Of a DNA stretch of 12,781 bases, positions 11,298 to 12,781 are shown piece after piece. This DNA comes from an archaeon RBG_16_50_20 (GTDB taxonomy: Archaea; Thermoproteota; Bathyarchaeia; 40CM-2-53-6), in the NCBI GenBank assembly GCA_001768965.1, contig MEMY01000014.1, positions 1 through 12,781 on the forward strand, in the 5' to 3' direction. Under the pieces are notes generated by a model. The model was given only the letters and a program-made list of their open reading frames with translations, was not told the origin of the DNA and did not search any database. The translations under genes and the position numbers were made by a program. Each line of letters starts with the position of its first letter. Position 1 is the first letter of the stretch.

Positions 11298-12781
11298 TTG
11301 GGAAAGTGGATCGTTAACGCCGCGTGGCCCTATGTCAACTCGGTTCCCCACTTAGGGACATTCATTCATCTTCTATGTGCTGACGTTTACGCGAGATATC
11401 TTCGGCTGAAGGGCGAAGAGGTCATTGCGGTAACGGGCTCGGACGAGCACGGGACGCCTATAGAAGTCGAGGCAATAAAGAAAGGAATTCCACCGAGGCA
11501 GCTTACTGATGGAATCCATAAACAGATCTGCGAATTGCTGGACGCTTACAACATACGATTGGACAATTACACTAGAACCGAAAGTCCGGTTCACGTTCGA
11601 TTCACGCAGGAGCTCTATAGAAAAGTCTACGACAACGGTTACGTGTATACACAAAGCGTCAGCCTCCCATACTGCGAGAAGGATCAAAGATTCCTACCGG
11701 ATAGATTTGTTGAGGGAACCTGCCCTCATTGCGGGTACGAACAAGCTCGCGGCGATCAGTGTGAATCATGCGGTCGCGTGCTTGACCCACTGGAGCTAAT
11801 CAGCCCTCGATGTGTTTTCTGTCACACTCCGCCAACTGTAAAGACTTCAACTCACTGGTTCTTCGATCTACCGAAGTTTCGCGATAAACTCCAAACCATC
11901 ATCCGAAACAACAAACAGCTGCCTGAGAACGCTCGCAACTTCTCCCTTCAATGGCTCAAGGAAGGCCTCAAACCGCGAGCACTAACTCGCGACAACAAGT
12001 GGGGAATACCAGCACCATTTCCCGGTGCAGAGGGAAAGACAATTTACGTCTGGATGGAGGCGGTTTTAGGTTATGTGTCGGCCTCAGTTGAATGGGCCGA
12101 AATATCAGGTAAGCCGGATGCGTGGAAGGATTTCTGGTTCGACAAAGACACCAAGAATGTACATTTCATCGGGAAGGACAATATCCCATTTCACGTGATC
12201 ATCTTCCCCGCCTTGTTACTGGCCACACATGAGGACTATGTGCTACCATGGCAGGTCTCATCAACAGAATTCATACAATTTGAGGGACAGAAATTCTCAA
12301 AGAGCAGGAAAGTCGGCGTTTGGATTGACGACGCCCTCAAGGTCGCGCCTGCCGAATATTGGCGCTACGTGCTCATCGCAACCAGGCCTGAATTGCGCGA
12401 TGCAAACTTCACGTGGCGGGAATTCGAATCCCACGTAAACACTGAACTTAATGACGTCTTAGGGAACTTCGTACACCGCACGCTGACGTTCGTCAACAAT
12501 CAGTTCGAATCAAAGATCCCTGAACCCGCGAGCTTCGACGAGACGGACAACGCGATCAAGAAAGAGATCGAGGGGGCCCCCTCAAAGGTCGGCGCGTTGC
12601 TTGATCAGTTCGAACTTAAAGCAAGCCTCGCTGCGATAATTGGACTCGCGCGTACAGGCAATCAATACCTTAGTGAACGTGAGCCTTGGCATCTTGTAAA
12701 GACTGACCGAGTCAAGACCGCCACGACGTTATACCTGGCAACCCAACTAGTGCGATCGATAGGAATTTTGATTCTACCCTT
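11298..12781 (+). CDS. metG: Methionyl-tRNA synthetase, 3' truncated by window
   Basis: A class I aminoacyl-tRNA synthetase charging tRNA-Met, including the initiator. The frame is open for 494 codons to the window end without a stop; archaeal enzymes run about 550-750 residues, so the C-terminal end is missing. Features: WIVNAAWPYVNSVPHLGTF with the HIGH equivalent H18-L19-G20, VTGSDEHGTPIE, the zinc insertion with C142/C145, C155/C158 and C172/C175 (C126 and D129 may serve a second site), WGIPAP, the WMEA adenylate region, FIGKDNIPFHVIIFPALLL, and the KMSKS loop as KFSKS at 332-336. The anticodon-binding helices begin about residue 375 with the visible WREFESHVNTELNDVLGNFV. The start is TTG immediately after an in-frame TAG, supported by GGAGG nine bases upstream. 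The gene is divergent from the aIF2-beta block. No frameshift is seen. Confidence 0.97.
   Translation, partial: MGKWIVNAAWPYVNSVPHLGTFIHLLCADVYARYLRLKGEEVIAVTGSDEHGTPIEVEAIKKGIPPRQLTDGIHKQICELLDAYNIRLDNYTRTESPVHVRFTQELYRKVYDNGYVYTQSVSLPYCEKDQRFLPDRFVEGTCPHCGYEQARGDQCESCGRVLDPLELISPRCVFCHTPPTVKTSTHWFFDLPKFRDKLQTIIRNNKQLPENARNFSLQWLKEGLKPRALTRDNKWGIPAPFPGAEGKTIYVWMEAVLGYVSASVEWAEISGKPDAWKDFWFDKDTKNVHFIGKDNIPFHVIIFPALLLATHEDYVLPWQVSSTEFIQFEGQKFSKSRKVGVWIDDALKVAPAEYWRYVLIATRPELRDANFTWREFESHVNTELNDVLGNFVHRTLTFVNNQFESKIPEPASFDETDNAIKKEIEGAPSKVGALLDQFELKASLAAIIGLARTGNQYLSEREPWHLVKTDRVKTATTLYLATQLVRSIGILILP

Noticed and set aside
11373..11687. 104-residue minus-strand open frame opposite metG
   Set aside because: Lies entirely within the conserved N-terminal catalytic region of methionyl-tRNA synthetase.
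1..12781. CRISPR array, insertion sequence or prophage
   Set aside because: No regularly spaced repeats, transposase, integrase or long terminal inverted repeats are visible; the content is core archaeal genes with uniform character.

Overview
The window is archaeal. It carries both subunits of DNA topoisomerase VI, translation factors aIF1A and aIF2-beta, a RIO1 kinase, a Pno1/Dim2-type KH protein, a DUF424 protein, a TrmB-family regulator, an LLM-type (F420-class) oxidoreductase, a KaiC/RadA-like protein and the membrane subunit of an A/V-type ATPase. Base composition looks near 50% G+C, and more than half of the genes appear to start at GTG or TTG. The run of aIF1A, RIO1, KH protein and Topo VI B/A recalls TACK-superphylum genomes. 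A Bathyarchaeia-like or related mesophilic lineage is my best guess, but it is inference from gene content; no rRNA is present to fix it.

Layout. Positions 2-1183 (+) hold the C-terminal part of ATPase subunit I, cut by the window start. A thioredoxin (1196-1561, -) converges on it with a 12-base gap. A 170-base divergent intergenic region follows. Next comes a probable three-gene (+) unit: TrmB-like regulator (1732-3033), LLM oxidoreductase (about 3078-3944) and a multi-pass membrane protein resembling an ECF-transporter S component (3967-4692). After 174 non-coding bases lies a (+) gene for a winged-helix plus KaiC-like protein with a degraded Walker A (4867-5868).

From 11100 down to 5897 seven (-) genes lie in one direction: aIF2-beta, DUF424, aIF1A, RIO1, KH protein, topoisomerase VI B and topoisomerase VI A. 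Spacing is tight or overlapping except for gaps of 92 bases before aIF1A and 57 bases before top6B, where internal promoters are possible. The first five belong to translation initiation and small-subunit maturation, the last two to DNA topology. Divergent from this block, methionyl-tRNA synthetase starts at 11298 (+) with a TTG codon behind a good Shine-Dalgarno sequence. It reads open to the window end and is truncated there.

Most of the window is conserved core archaeal machinery. The less ordinary parts are the TrmB protein with a tandemly duplicated sensor domain heading an oxidoreductase/transporter unit, the KaiC-like protein whose nucleotide-binding loop has lost its Lys and Thr/Ser, and the top6B/top6A overlap, which encodes an acidic tail in one frame and a basic head in the other. 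I see no CRISPR array, insertion sequence, tRNA or rRNA.
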